From the NCBI RefSeq assembly GCF_005403045.1, contig NZ_BJCL01000009.1, positions 1 to 64,000 on the forward strand: a stretch of DNA of 64,000 bases, given 5' to 3'. The DNA is from Pseudaquabacterium pictum (GTDB lineage Bacteria > Pseudomonadota > Gammaproteobacteria > Burkholderiales > Burkholderiaceae_C). The position numbers were made by a program, and so were the translations under genes. Positions 28,987-37,646 of the stretch are shown one piece after another; position 1 is the first letter of the stretch; each line of letters starts with the position of its first letter. The notes beneath the pieces were generated by a model, which did no database searches, was not told the DNA's origin, and saw only the letters and a program-made list of their open reading frames with translations.

Positions 28987-29169
28987 TCAGGCTCCCTTCT
29001 CGTCGACCATCACGAACTGGCCCTTGTGCACATGCACCGTGGCCTCCTGCCCGCCGGTGAGCTGGATCACCTGCTCGCTGGCCTCGGGGTTGCCCACGGT
29101 GACCACCGTCACCTTCAGGGTGGCGGCACTGCCTTCATCAGCGTGCCTGATCGTCACTTGGATCGTCAT
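28987..29169 (-). CDS. Small phage protein between sheath and tube genes
   Basis: A 60-residue frame starts at the ATG at 29169 with AAAGGA 6 nt upstream and stops directly before the tube gene. It is predicted all-beta (TIQVTIRHADEG, ATLKVTVVTVGN, ATVHVHKGQFVMVDEKGA). The last ten residues resemble motifs in other small virion beta proteins, but I do not recognise a family. Location suggests a tail component. Confidence 0.7.
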   Translation of the reverse strand: MTIQVTIRHADEGSAATLKVTVVTVGNPEASEQVIQLTGGQEATVHVHKGQFVMVDEKGA

Positions 29170-29201
29170 CTGTGTCCTTTCGCGTGCGCTAAAGCAAGGG
29201 C

Positions 29202-30662
29202 CTACAGGCGGAACTGCACCTGCGCCGCGAACACGCGGAACTGGTTGACGACGTCGGGCGGGATGATCGCGTCCACCCGGTTCGGGTCGCCCGAGGCGCG
29301 CTGCACCAGCAGGTCGGTCTTGAACTGCTCCAGGCCCTCGGCCAGGCCGGCGTCCATCCAGTCCATGAACAGCGCCACCAGCTCGTCGCGGATCACCTTG
29401 GGCGTCACCACCGCCTGGCCGGGGCCGTACAGCGTGCCGTCGTCGGCCAGCTTGTGCCGCGGGAACTTCTGCGCGATGCGCGCCCGCACGGTGTAGCGCA
29501 GGTAGGCGATGGTGCGCACTGTCTCCACGTCCAGGTAGCTGGTGTCGGCCACGCCGAAGGCATTGGTCTGGTAGGTGGTGATCAACCGCTCGATCAGCAC
29601 CTGGCCGCCCGCATCCACCACCGTGGTACTGATGCCGTCGAACAGCGCCAGGTTGCGCTCGTCGCGCGTCCAGCGGTCGGCGATCGCCGGGGCCAGCACG
29701 CCGGGCAGCACCAGCGTCTGGCGCGGCCGGGCGGGGTCGGGCTCGTAGGCATCGACGGCCGCCGCCACCGCGGCCCACACCCAGGTGGGCGTGGGGCTCT
29801 TACCGGCGCCCATGATGGTGAGGTGCGGGCTGTTGCGCGCGCCGCCCAGCGTGGTGATGGTGGCGTGGCTGCCGGCCGCCGCGGCAAAGGCGTGGCCTTC
29901 CTTCTGCACCATCGGGCCAAAGCGGGTGGCCAGCAGCGTCTCCAGCTTGCCCAGGTTGCTGCTGTCGGTGTAGGGCATCACCACGGTGTGGTACTGCTCG
30001 TCGCCGATGGCGGTGATGGCCGCTTGCACGTCGGGGTTGCTGGTTCCGCTGCCCAGGGGCACCACGGTGGTGGTCAGGCCATCGGGAGTGCGCTCGCCGC
30101 TGAAGTAGCTGAACCGCACGTCCAGGCCGTTGGCCGCCTCCCCCTTGTGGCGGGCGGTCAGCGTCACCACCGCGCCCAGCACGGTGGCCGTCACCGGCAG
30201 CGTTGAGTCGGCCATGATCGCCGCGCCCAGCGCCGTGGCCAGCGCGCTGGCGGTGGCGCCGCTGGCCACCGCGATCTGCACCACCTTGCCGCCGATGTAG
30301 CAGTTGAGCGTGCCCGACTTGGTGGGGCTGCCTGCCAGGGTGATGGTGCCGGTGGCCGCCACGCCCGCGCCGTTGTCGTCCAGCGCCACGGCCCAGCACT
30401 CTGTGTAGGTGTTGGCGGCCTTCAGGGCGCCCAGCATGGCCGCCAGCATGGAGCCGCGACCGAAGTACTCCTCGGCCTGCGCCGCAGTCAGGATGCGCGT
30501 GGGCACACCGGCCGCCACCGTGCCGGTGGTCAGGCGCTGGCCCAGCACCAGGATCTTGTGCTCGATGGCCGGCAGGCCGCGCAGGGCACGCGAGTTGTCG
30601 AACTCGATGTACTGGCCAGGCGTGCGGATGTTGATCGGGATGGCGTTGAAGCTGAGGGTCAT
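29202..30662 (-). CDS. Tail sheath protein (Mu gpL)
   Basis: The 486-residue protein has the Mu gpL pattern: FNAIPINIRTPGQYIEFDNSRA at the N-terminus, KILVLGQRL, and the C-terminal insertion and polymerisation domain with LIERLITTYQTNAFGVADTS and TVRTIAYLRYTVRARI. Together with tube and baseplate genes it shows a contractile (myovirus) tail. The length is close to Mu gpL (495). Confidence 0.93.
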   Translation of the reverse strand: MTLSFNAIPINIRTPGQYIEFDNSRALRGLPAIEHKILVLGQRLTTGTVAAGVPTRILTAAQAEEYFGRGSMLAAMLGALKAANTYTECWAVALDDNGAGVAATGTITLAGSPTKSGTLNCYIGGKVVQIAVASGATASALATALGAAIMADSTLPVTATVLGAVVTLTARHKGEAANGLDVRFSYFSGERTPDGLTTTVVPLGSGTSNPDVQAAITAIGDEQYHTVVMPYTDSSNLGKLETLLATRFGPMVQKEGHAFAAAAGSHATITTLGGARNSPHLTIMGAGKSPTPTWVWAAVAAAVDAYEPDPARPRQTLVLPGVLAPAIADRWTRDERNLALFDGISTTVVDAGGQVLIERLITTYQTNAFGVADTSYLDVETVRTIAYLRYTVRARIAQKFPRHKLADDGTLYGPGQAVVTPKVIRDELVALFMDWMDAGLAEGLEQFKTDLLVQRASGDPNRVDAIIPPDVVNQFRVFAAQVQFRL

Positions 30663-30880
30663 TGGGCGCTCCCTTGAGGTGCCTTCAAAGCGGCCTTGGC
30701 CGCGGGTTGGGTCGTGGCGGCCGCATCGGCCACCAGGTGCACATCACCATCGAGCAGGCGGCGGCTCCAGTAGGTGTCGAGCGTCTTCAGCTCGCCCTCG
30801 GTCGCCAGCGGCGCGCGGGTGGCGGGGTCTCGCACCACCAGGCCGGCGGCCGGCCTGATGGTGACGGTGGTGTCGGGCAT
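30659..30880 (-). CDS. DUF2635 protein (Mu gp38)
   Basis: The 73-residue protein contains IRPAAGLVVRDPATRAPLATEG and YWSRRLLDGDV, the DUF2635/Mu gp38 signature. It overlaps the sheath start by ATGA. The function is unknown; conserved placement before the sheath suggests a head-tail joining or sheath-initiator role. Confidence 0.85.
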   Translation of the reverse strand: MPDTTVTIRPAAGLVVRDPATRAPLATEGELKTLDTYWSRRLLDGDVHLVADAAATTQPAAKAALKAPQGSAQ

Positions 30881-30903
30881 GCAATGGCTCCTGTGGGGGT
30901 TGG

Positions 30904-31512
30904 TCAGGGCTGCACGGGCAGCTGCACGGTGTCTTGCGCATCAGGCCGGCTGGTGGCGTAGTTGGCGGCCAGCCAGGCCTGGTGGTCGGTCAGCGTGCTG
31001 TGGGGCGGCACGTCGTACTGCGCGTGGAAGGTCTCGAAGTCGTCCAGGCCCTGCGGCAGCGTCAGGTCGAACTGCATCGGCTGCGAGAAGATGGCCCCGT
31101 ACACCGTGAGGCCCTGCCGGTCGACAGCGCCGGTGAACAGGTTCTCCACGCGCTGCAGCTGCAGGCTGCCGTCGTCACCGGCGTCCAGGTTGTGCAGGTT
31201 GGCGCAGACCAGCTGCAGCATCTCGTAGGTGCCGATCTGCAGGGCATCGCCCAGCCGGCGCGCATCGGGGCCGCTGGCATGCGCGGTGCCGACGTAAACC
31301 TCCCACTGGGCGTTGATTCCGGCCGTCTGCGCGCCAGGCCGCGGGTTCGTCCCGCCGTTGAAGTGCAGCAGCACGAACGGCGCCAGGGTCAGCATGGAGC
31401 GCAGCAGCTCGTCGCTGAACTCGCCGGGCAGCACGCCCACAGTGCGCACCCGGTTGCCGAACACGGAGCGCACCTTGGCCAGCACGGCGGCCTCGGTGGT
31501 GGCGACGGTCAT
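30904..31512 (-). CDS. DUF1834 protein (Mu gp37)
   Basis: The 202-residue protein matches Mu gp37/DUF1834: a helical N-terminus (AAVLAKVRSVFGNRVRTVGVLPG), a beta core with QWEVYVGTAH and a QRVENLFTGAVDRQGLTVYG segment. It is thought to be a tail-completion or terminator component. It overlaps gp36 by ATGA and precedes gp38. Confidence 0.86.
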   Translation of the reverse strand: MTVATTEAAVLAKVRSVFGNRVRTVGVLPGEFSDELLRSMLTLAPFVLLHFNGGTNPRPGAQTAGINAQWEVYVGTAHASGPDARRLGDALQIGTYEMLQLVCANLHNLDAGDDGSLQLQRVENLFTGAVDRQGLTVYGAIFSQPMQFDLTLPQGLDDFETFHAQYDVPPHSTLTDHQAWLAANYATSRPDAQDTVQLPVQP

Positions 31513-31937
31513 GCGTAGTCCCCGAGCAGCTTAGAGCTGAAGACGCGGGCGCCCGCGGTGAACTGCGGGCCGTCGCTGCTGGGCGCTGCCTGGCCGGCGT
31601 CGTCCAGGCCCAGCTGGAGCTTGCCCTGCGCGATCTCGTCGAGCAGCTTCAGGGCGGCCGTCTCGCGCTTGGCCACGTGGTCGGTGATGCGGTCCTCGTA
31701 CAGCCGGGCGCGCACCAGGTCGCAGGCGATGTTGCGCAGCACGCGCGGCACTGCGGCCAGGGGCAGCGTGTAGCGGGCCTGCAGCTTGGCGTCGATCAGC
31801 GCGTCGATGTCGGCAATGCCATCGTCGACGCGCGTGGCGTTGACGGTGACGGCGGCCGGGTCGGTCGGGTTGGTGAGCTGGATCAGCTCGACCTGGCCGA
31901 AGCGGTCGACGAGGTTGGCCTGGGTGCAGTAGGGCAT
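31509..31937 (-). CDS. DUF1320 protein (Mu gp36), head-tail connector
   Basis: The 142-residue protein begins MPYCTQANLVDRFGQVELIQLT, a textbook DUF1320/Mu gp36 start, and has LIDAKLQARYTLPLA in the middle. The family is placed at the head-tail joint. It is separated from the capsid genes by a cargo gene on the other strand and a large lectin-like gene, which is unusual since gp36 normally follows gp35 closely. Confidence 0.88.
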   Translation of the reverse strand: MPYCTQANLVDRFGQVELIQLTNPTDPAAVTVNATRVDDGIADIDALIDAKLQARYTLPLAAVPRVLRNIACDLVRARLYEDRITDHVAKRETAALKLLDEIAQGKLQLGLDDAGQAAPSSDGPQFTAGARVFSSKLLGDYA

Positions 31938-32012
31938 ACGTCCTCACCATTGGGGTATGGTTTGATTCACGAGTCAGGTCGAGAATGGCTGATCAACTTG
32001 GGAGCGCAAGAA

Positions 32013-32663
32013 ATGGCAGCAAAGAACAAGGTACCGACTTCAGACAGCGAACGCTGGCAGCAGCTGCATGAGCAGATGGGCTTTCTTGCGCGCTCATGCA
32101 GGGACTTCGACGAGGGGCATGTTTCCGAGGCAAAACGCATGGCCAACGAGGTTGTGAAGCTGGTGCTTGAGAAAGGTCGAAACTACAAGTCTCTTCTTCA
32201 TCAGGTGGGACTCATGCCTGGCCTGCAGTTCATCAGCTCTTGCCCACCTTTGGAGCCCAAGACCATCTTCATTGGCCCGCGCCTTGTTTACTGGGAGCAT
32301 TCGCCTAGCGGCTCTGTTAGCTTTCATGCCAATCTCGACTCAGTACCGATGAACCGCTTCTTGTCATTTGATGATTGGTGGGCGGAGCCTGTGATTCCAA
32401 AATCTGACGGGCAGCTCATGAATCGAATGGGGCTTGTGACTTCGCTACGAAACGAGCTAGGAGGGGCGCATGTCGACGCGGAAATCAGCGAGGACATAGC
32501 GGAGATGCAACGCGAAGGTCCCTTCCGAGTTTTTTCGGGCGCTCGCGCATCCATGTCTCGCGTCCCGGACGTCGAACTCCACACCATGCGGCAAATTGCT
32601 CACGAGGTGTTGAGGTCAATTGAGTTGGGGGTAAGAGGTCAGCAGGCCGGGAGCGGCCAGTAA
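32013..32663 (+). CDS. Cargo gene (moron) of unknown function, AT-richer than neighbours
   Basis: The 216-residue frame runs against the surrounding late genes and has clearly lower GC (roughly mid-50s % by eye against about 68-70%). The ATG at 32013 has GGGAG 8-12 nt upstream. The protein has a helical N-terminus (ERWQQLHEQMGFLARSCRDF, then EAKRMANEVVKLVLEKGRNYKSLLHQVG), which resembles chromosomal proteins with a CK-type EAKRIA...SLLxQLG pattern that I know only as hypothetical. No catalytic motif is evident. Its own orientation, composition and position suggest it is expressed in the lysogen, for example in phage exclusion or defence, but that is inference. Confidence 0.75.
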   Translation: MAAKNKVPTSDSERWQQLHEQMGFLARSCRDFDEGHVSEAKRMANEVVKLVLEKGRNYKSLLHQVGLMPGLQFISSCPPLEPKTIFIGPRLVYWEHSPSGSVSFHANLDSVPMNRFLSFDDWWAEPVIPKSDGQLMNRMGLVTSLRNELGGAHVDAEISEDIAEMQREGPFRVFSGARASMSRVPDVELHTMRQIAHEVLRSIELGVRGQQAGSGQ

Positions 32664-32668
32664 TGTCA

Positions 32669-34618
32669 TCAGACTCCTTCAAGCAACACAGCCGCGCTTG
32701 AAGCCACCCCGTTGTTGGCGCTGTTGACCGTGGCTGGCAGCAACGCACCGCTGGCGGCATTGGCTGCCAGCCATTCCTCGGTGAAGTCGGGGGTAGGAGT
32801 GGCGGCGTTGTCGCTGAACAGCGCGTTGTAGTTGTTCCGCGCCTCCGCGACCGAGAGTTCACGCGCGTACACCCTGCCGCCGTACAGCGTCGTCTGAAAG
32901 TTGGTCATGGCTGGCGTCCCAGTCCGCTTTCGAGCACCGAAGCACATGGTGTGGCCCGCGCCACCTGAGATGTTCGGGCGGGCAGGTGCCGCTTGTTGCA
33001 GGTTCCGGTCGCGCTCCTTGACGAGCTGGCCGTTGAGGTAGACCCGCCACAGTCCTGCACCATCGTGCGTCACCAGCAAATGCTGCATCGTGCGCGGGAT
33101 GATCGGTACCCCGGTCTGCCACGGCTGGTTGTTGTCCACCTGGATGTTGTTGGCCACCGGCAGATCAAACAGGTCCGTCACCGCCACCCACAAGGGAGCG
33201 GCAATGCCAGAGGACGCGACAGGCCTGATGACTGCCAATCCGAACGACACACTTCCCGCAACGCCGTCCGCCCCGTTGGATCGCCACATCAGCGGGCATT
33301 GCGAGTTGACATCGTCATTGGCCCCGCTGCCAGGCATAGACACCGCTGAAGTCAGATAGTGCGATCCCCACCATTCCAGCGTGATTGCCCCGCTGATCCG
33401 AAGTGAGTCGCTGGTACCGCAGTTGATGAAGGCGCCAGCCGGCATGGTCATGTGCTTGGTGGACCGAAGGGGGCGGTAGTTCTGACCAGAGGCCAGCCCG
33501 GGCGCCTGACGGGCCTTGCGGAATGCGATCAACGTGTATGCGACACCGTTGGCGTTGCAGCGAGCGTCCGTCCCGACCGTCAATCGGCCGCCGGTGACGC
33601 CGGTGACGGCTTGGGCGCCGACCGCTGCCGCCGTCTCGTTGATGGTGGACAGGGTGGTGCCAGCAGCAAGCCGCGAAGTCCAGAAGGCTCCGGCTTTGCC
33701 CGATGCTCCACGCGGGAAGATGAACGCGGCCTCGATCTCATCGAACGGGGTCTGCAGAACCTTGCTCGCGCCAGTGCCCATGTATCGCGTGACATAGATG
33801 GATCGCGCGCCGTCCGCAAAGCCCAGGAAAGTGCAAGCCTCGCCGGCATCAGCAGACCAGATGTTGATGTCCGCGCCCTGGCCAGTGGTGATGGTTCCGT
33901 CGGAGTTGATGGTCACGTCGGTGGACAAACTGCCATCCGCCCGAGTTCCCGGATAGCCCGCCAGAGCAATGACTGGGAAGGCCACGTTGTCCCGCTTGAA
34001 CAGCGCCGCCTTCAGCTTCGCTCCGGTGGCGTAGCGCAACGTACGAGTGGGCTGGTCATTGCCGCTGTGATCGCAGATCAGCAGGTCGCCGACACCGTTG
34101 TCGCGGTACGCAAACCACTCGTATTGGGCCGCGTTGGTGTTGATGGCAGCAAACACTCCGATGGTGATGGTGCCATCGCTATTGATGATCGGCCCATCGT
34201 TCTGCGCTGCCTCGGCGGTCATCGGGTAGTGACGGCCCATCCAGGTGCCATTGCGAGCGACCCACATTAGGCGAGTGCCACCTGACACATCCTTGATGAC
34301 CAGGAAGTCGGGGACGAAGCCGACCGTGATGGTCAGCGCGGCGCCGGTGCCGGCGAATGTGCCCACCGCAGTGACGGGTCGCCGGGATGCCAGCTGATCG
34401 CGGCTTTCCGCAGGCAAGGTCGCAATGCCACCATCCGCGACCAAGGCCTCCACGAGCGGGACTGAAGAAGGCTTCAACATCCGTGCAGGCACATCGAACG
34501 CATCCCCACCCTGCTTGGCGAGCGCCTCTTGTGCTGGGCTCAGCCAGTCAATGTATGCGTGGGGAGGAAAGTTGTAGCCGGGGATGCTTGCGCCCTTGGC
34601 GCCGATCTGGATGGGCAT
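32669..34618 (-). CDS. Large virion-associated protein with LamG-like C-terminal domain
   Basis: The 649-residue protein ends a few bases from the convergent cargo gene. Residues about 75-400 contain two similar beta units (TVGFVPDFLVIKDVSGG; YEWFAYRDNGVGDLLICDHSG), of the DUF7483 type found in phage surface proteins. Residues about 410-625 look like a concanavalin/LamG jelly roll (ITLEWWGSHYLTS, LLVTHDGAGLWRVYLNGQLV, GGRVYARELSVAEARNNYNALF). It probably decorates the capsid or binds carbohydrate. GC is lower than in the capsid genes, so the gene may have been acquired together with the adjoining cargo gene. Confidence 0.7.
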   Translation of the reverse strand: MPIQIGAKGASIPGYNFPPHAYIDWLSPAQEALAKQGGDAFDVPARMLKPSSVPLVEALVADGGIATLPAESRDQLASRRPVTAVGTFAGTGAALTITVGFVPDFLVIKDVSGGTRLMWVARNGTWMGRHYPMTAEAAQNDGPIINSDGTITIGVFAAINTNAAQYEWFAYRDNGVGDLLICDHSGNDQPTRTLRYATGAKLKAALFKRDNVAFPVIALAGYPGTRADGSLSTDVTINSDGTITTGQGADINIWSADAGEACTFLGFADGARSIYVTRYMGTGASKVLQTPFDEIEAAFIFPRGASGKAGAFWTSRLAAGTTLSTINETAAAVGAQAVTGVTGGRLTVGTDARCNANGVAYTLIAFRKARQAPGLASGQNYRPLRSTKHMTMPAGAFINCGTSDSLRISGAITLEWWGSHYLTSAVSMPGSGANDDVNSQCPLMWRSNGADGVAGSVSFGLAVIRPVASSGIAAPLWVAVTDLFDLPVANNIQVDNNQPWQTGVPIIPRTMQHLLVTHDGAGLWRVYLNGQLVKERDRNLQQAAPARPNISGGAGHTMCFGARKRTGTPAMTNFQTTLYGGRVYARELSVAEARNNYNALFSDNAATPTPDFTEEWLAANAASGALLPATVNSANNGVASSAAVLLEGV

Positions 34619-34725
34619 GTGCTGGCCTTGCGCTGTTGTTGGGTGCCGGGGCTTCAGCCAACACCATCCTCGCGCTCTGAGCCCCGGCGTGAGGCAACGC
34701 GATTGAGTCGTGCTCGGGCTCCGCA

Positions 34726-34747
34726 GGGGCGGCCACGACGCCGCCCC
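34726..34747. terminator. GC hairpin in the 34619-34782 gap
   Basis: GGGGCGGC and GCCGCCCC form a perfect 8-bp stem with a 6-nt loop, downstream of the gp35-like gene on the minus strand. No T-tract follows, so it is at best a weak terminator or RNA processing site. A second dyad (GCCGGGGCT with AGCCCCGGC) lies at about 34652-34688. The rest of the gap shows nothing else I can support. Confidence 0.35.
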
Positions 34748-34782
34748 GGCCTCACTGCCCTCTCTGGGGGGGGTATCTCGCG

Positions 34783-34980
34783 TCAGCCCTTCACGGGCTG
34801 GACGGTGTGGCCCAGCAGCGGGGCTGCCTCGGCCTCGGTGAGATCGACCTGGTCGCCGATCTCGTAGCGGGTCTCCACCGGCTTGTCCTTCACCAGCACG
34901 CCGTGGGTGAGCGGGCTGATGACGTTGTAGGTGGCGGTCTTGGCCTGTTCGGCCGATGCGGGGTTGCGGTTCGTTGCCAT
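34783..34980 (-). CDS. Mu gp35-like small head protein
   Basis: The 65-residue protein (TYNVISPLTHGVLVKDKPVETRY, EIGDQVDLTEAEAAPLLGHTV; quoted in parts) matches the small protein that follows the capsid gene in Mu-like phages (gp35, FluMu-type). AGGAGACAGCG precedes the ATG at 34980. The function is unknown, with a structural or connector role likely. Confidence 0.78.
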   Translation of the reverse strand: MATNRNPASAEQAKTATYNVISPLTHGVLVKDKPVETRYEIGDQVDLTEAEAAPLLGHTVQPVKG

Positions 34981-35002
34981 CGCTGTCTCCTGCACCTTGC
35001 CG

Positions 35003-35956
35003 TCAGGCCACCGCCGCGGCGAAGTAGTAGCCCAGGTCGTTGGCGGTGAGCAGTTCCTTCACCGACTCGGCCGAGCGCACCCGCTTGCCGCCGCGGATGC
35101 CCATGTCCGGGTCTTCCACGTAGCCACCGATGCGGTTGCCGAAGCGGGCGGTGAAGCCGAAGGTGATGCCGAAGTCGGTGTCGGCGTTCATGTTGCGGTG
35201 CAGGAAGGCCGCGCCCTTGCCCCACAGCCGGGTCATGGTGGGCGCCTGGCCCTTCGCGGCGGTGTTGATCCAGCCGTCGCCCACCAGCACCTCCTCCAGC
35301 TCGAACAGGTCGGCGAACGCCTGGCGGCTGATGCTGCCGGCCGTGGTGCCGTTCTTGTAGACGGCCGCGCACAGCTTCGGGTGCTGGCTCAGCGCCGTCC
35401 ACACGCTTCGGCCGAAGACCGCGATGTTGGGCCGCATGATCATGCTGTCCAGCGCCTGGCTGATGGCCGTCTGCGGGTTGCTGTTGGTGTAGTCGCTCCA
35501 CTGGCCGGTGCCGCTGAGGGTCTGCTTGTTGGGCGTGCCGTAGCTGCTCAGGTTGAACACCAGGTCGGCCACGCGCTTCTCGCGGGCCGTCAGCATCAGC
35601 TGCATGCCCTGGCTGGTGGCGCGCATGGTCGGGTCAGTGCCCGCCGCGTTGCCGGCCGCACGGGCACGCTCGAAGGCTTCCTGGTCGGCGTTGGGCACCG
35701 GCACGTCCAGGCCGTGGTCCTGCACGCTGTCGGTCACCTCGGTCTCGCCGAACTCGATCTGCTGCGGTGCGCCCTTGCGGCCCACCAGGGTGGCGGGCAC
35801 GCTGAAGTCGTCGCCCAGGCTGAACTTCTTGTAGCGGAACTCCTGCGTGGCCACGGGCACGTAGGGCAGCACCTGGTCTGCGATGAGGCCGCCTTGGCGG
35901 TAGGCCACCGCGATGGCGGTGAGCTCGGGAACGATGACGAACGGGGTCTTGGCCAT
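35003..35956 (-). CDS. Major capsid protein (Mu gpT)
   Basis: The 317-residue protein matches the Mu-like gpT capsid family: AYRQGGLIADQVLPYVPVA at the N-terminus, DQEAFERARAAGN in the E-loop/spine region and RPNIAVFGRSVWTALSQHPKL in the core. It has the HK97-fold length of the family (about 300). It is 39 bp downstream of the decoration-like gene and precedes gp35, as in Mu. Confidence 0.92.
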   Translation of the reverse strand: MAKTPFVIVPELTAIAVAYRQGGLIADQVLPYVPVATQEFRYKKFSLGDDFSVPATLVGRKGAPQQIEFGETEVTDSVQDHGLDVPVPNADQEAFERARAAGNAAGTDPTMRATSQGMQLMLTAREKRVADLVFNLSSYGTPNKQTLSGTGQWSDYTNSNPQTAISQALDSMIMRPNIAVFGRSVWTALSQHPKLCAAVYKNGTTAGSISRQAFADLFELEEVLVGDGWINTAAKGQAPTMTRLWGKGAAFLHRNMNADTDFGITFGFTARFGNRIGGYVEDPDMGIRGGKRVRSAESVKELLTANDLGYYFAAAVA

Positions 35957-35995
35957 GATGTGGGGTCAGTCCTTTGAAGGTGCTTCGGGCTGGGG

Positions 35996-36355
35996 TTACA
36001 GCGTGCCCGGGGACACGCGGTAGCGGATCACGTCGTCGGCCGCGCCGCTCTGCTCGGCGTAGCCGATGATCCGGTTGCCGGTGGTGGTGGTGCTGATCGC
36101 CTTGCTGCTGGCGTTGGCGGTCAGCGCGGCGCCGCGGGTCACCGTGCCGCCGAGGCGCACCTCGCCGATCTCGCCGATGTGCACGTCGACCAGCTCGCCG
36201 ATGGCCTTGTCCAGGCCGTCGGCCGCGCCGATCAGGGCATCGGTGGCGGCGGTGGCCAGCGTGGCGGCGCCATCGGCGCTGCCGTAGCGCACGATCAGGT
36301 AGGCGGCCACGGCCACCTCGGCGCGGTAGCTCTCGAAACGTTGCTTGTTGCTCAT
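35996..36355 (-). CDS. Capsid decoration/stabilisation protein (DUF2190-like)
   Basis: The 119-residue protein has a helical start (FESYRAEVAVAAYLIVRYG) and a beta-rich C-terminal half with VHIGEIGEVRLGGTVTRGAALTA and NRIIGYAEQSGAADDVIRYRV, like small capsid cement proteins encoded next to the capsid gene. It corresponds in position to Mu gp33. The family name is a moderate assignment. Confidence 0.7.
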   Translation of the reverse strand: MSNKQRFESYRAEVAVAAYLIVRYGSADGAATLATAATDALIGAADGLDKAIGELVDVHIGEIGEVRLGGTVTRGAALTANASSKAISTTTTGNRIIGYAEQSGAADDVIRYRVSPGTL

Positions 36356-36361
36356 GGTGGG

Positions 36362-37552
36362 TCAGGCTTCCTTGCGCTGGGTGGTGATGACGTGCTGGAC
36401 CGCCGCGTCGATGGCGACGGTGCGGCCGGCCTTGGCCTCGGCCTCGACGAACTCGAGCGCGGCCTTGGCGATGGCGTTGCCGTCGGCCAGGTCGACGGTG
36501 GCGCCGGTGCGATCGGTGTGGGCCAGCTCGCTGAACTCGACGCGCGGCGGCAGGCCCTTCAGGAAGGCCTGGAACACCTCCAGGGCGGGCGACTTCACCG
36601 GCTTGGCCGGGTCGCCATCGGCGAACTCGATCACCTCGGCGTCGTCGGGCAGGCCCTCCATGAAGGCCACGATGCGGGCCCGCTCGGCAGGCAGCAGGCG
36701 GCCCTGCTGCACCAGGCCATCGCAGAAGGCGGCAATGCCGGCGCTGCGGGCCTGCTTGACCAGGGCGGCCTGGGCGGCCTCCCGGCTCTGCAGGGCCGCC
36801 TCGCGGGCGTCCAGTTCGGCCTGGCGGGCCGTGATTGCCGCCTGGTCGGCGGCCGTGGTGGCAGTGGTCACTGCGGGGGCTCCTTCGGCATAGGCCGTGG
36901 TGGGGTTGGGGGCGGGGATCAGTTCGGGCTCGGGGCGCATGGCCTCGCGCTGCAGGGTGTCGACGTCCCAGGCGGGGATCACCTTGTCGGCGGTATCGGC
37001 GCCGAACTGGCCGATGAACCACTCGCGCATGCGGCGCCAGAGGCCGGCGTTGACTTCGTCGTCCCAGCCGGCGAACTCGACCAGCCCTTCTTCAGGCGCG
37101 GCGAAGTTGTCGGCCAGGCCCTTGACGGCCGGGGGCGTGGCGCCCAGCCAGCCCACGTGCTTGAGGTAGTAGCCCTCGGGCTTGGGGTTGCCCGGGTGGC
37201 CCGGCGGGTAGAAGCTGGCGCTGCGCTTCTTGAAACGGCCGGCGCCCACCAGCTCGGCGAACTGGGGCTCGACCTGGCGGCTGCTGGTGACGCAAAGGCG
37301 CCCGGCCGCGTTGACGCCCAGCGCCCGCACCCAGCCGTAGGCCGGGCCGTCGGTGGTGGGGTGGCCCACCACGTGGGGCGCCTCGTGCACCGCGGGGTCA
37401 TAGGCGGTGGCGATGGCCTCCACGTCGGCCGCGGTGAACTCGATCACCTGGCCGCTCATGGCCACGTGCCGGCCTGGGCGGAAGATCTCGACCTGGTCGA
37501 GCAGCGCCGGGGCGGCGCCGGTGGGGGTGGGTTTCGTCGTCACAGCCCGCAC
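36362..37552 (-). CDS. Prohead protease with C-terminal scaffold (Mu gpI/Z)
   Basis: The 396-residue protein has a protease domain (about residues 25-160; VEIFRPGRHVAMSGQVIEFT, APHVVGHPTTDGPAYGWV with a candidate catalytic His) and a long helical Ala/Gln/Glu-rich part (about 230-290) typical of scaffolding regions, as in Mu gpI, whose 3' part also yields scaffold gpZ. The annotated start is a GTG at 37552; a second GTG at 37543 (MTTKPTPTG) gives the same distance to the late-promoter dyad as the first gene of the other late operon and may be the true start. Confidence 0.88.
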   Translation of the reverse strand: MRAVTTKPTPTGAAPALLDQVEIFRPGRHVAMSGQVIEFTAADVEAIATAYDPAVHEAPHVVGHPTTDGPAYGWVRALGVNAAGRLCVTSSRQVEPQFAELVGAGRFKKRSASFYPPGHPGNPKPEGYYLKHVGWLGATPPAVKGLADNFAAPEEGLVEFAGWDDEVNAGLWRRMREWFIGQFGADTADKVIPAWDVDTLQREAMRPEPELIPAPNPTTAYAEGAPAVTTATTAADQAAITARQAELDAREAALQSREAAQAALVKQARSAGIAAFCDGLVQQGRLLPAERARIVAFMEGLPDDAEVIEFADGDPAKPVKSPALEVFQAFLKGLPPRVEFSELAHTDRTGATVDLADGNAIAKAALEFVEAEAKAGRTVAIDAAVQHVITTQRKEA

Positions 37553-37579
37553 TGTCGGCGGGGCTGGCGTTGCGCTCTA

Positions 37580-37593
37580 TTCGCGCGTGCGAA
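37580..37593 (-). promoter_or_regulatory. Late-operon activator dyad, leftward arm
   Basis: On the minus strand TTCGC-ACGC-GCGAA lies 8 nt after a terminator hairpin and about 28-37 nt before the protease start. A 37-nt stretch from the hairpin 3' arm through this dyad matches the equivalent stretch at 49386-49422 in 31 positions. It is the probable binding site of a Mor/C-type activator at the head of the capsid-tail operon. Confidence 0.65.
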
Positions 37594-37601
37594 AAGCAGA
37601 A

Positions 37602-37621
37602 GGCCCGCGTGTTGGCGGGCC
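37602..37621 (-). terminator. Terminator after the lysogenic cargo genes
   Basis: On the minus strand GGCCCGC and GCGGGCC form a 7-bp stem with a 6-nt loop, followed by TTCTGCTTTTCG. It closes the repressor-side transcription unit (genes at 38100 and 37647), separating it from the late capsid operon that starts just after. Confidence 0.7.
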
Positions 37622-37646
37622 GTCTTCGCTGGATTCTAGGCTTTGA

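Noticed and set aside
31985-32012. ATG at 31985 as start of the cargo gene
   Set aside because: It is out of frame with the 216-residue protein; the ATG at 32013 has a better ribosome site and is in frame.
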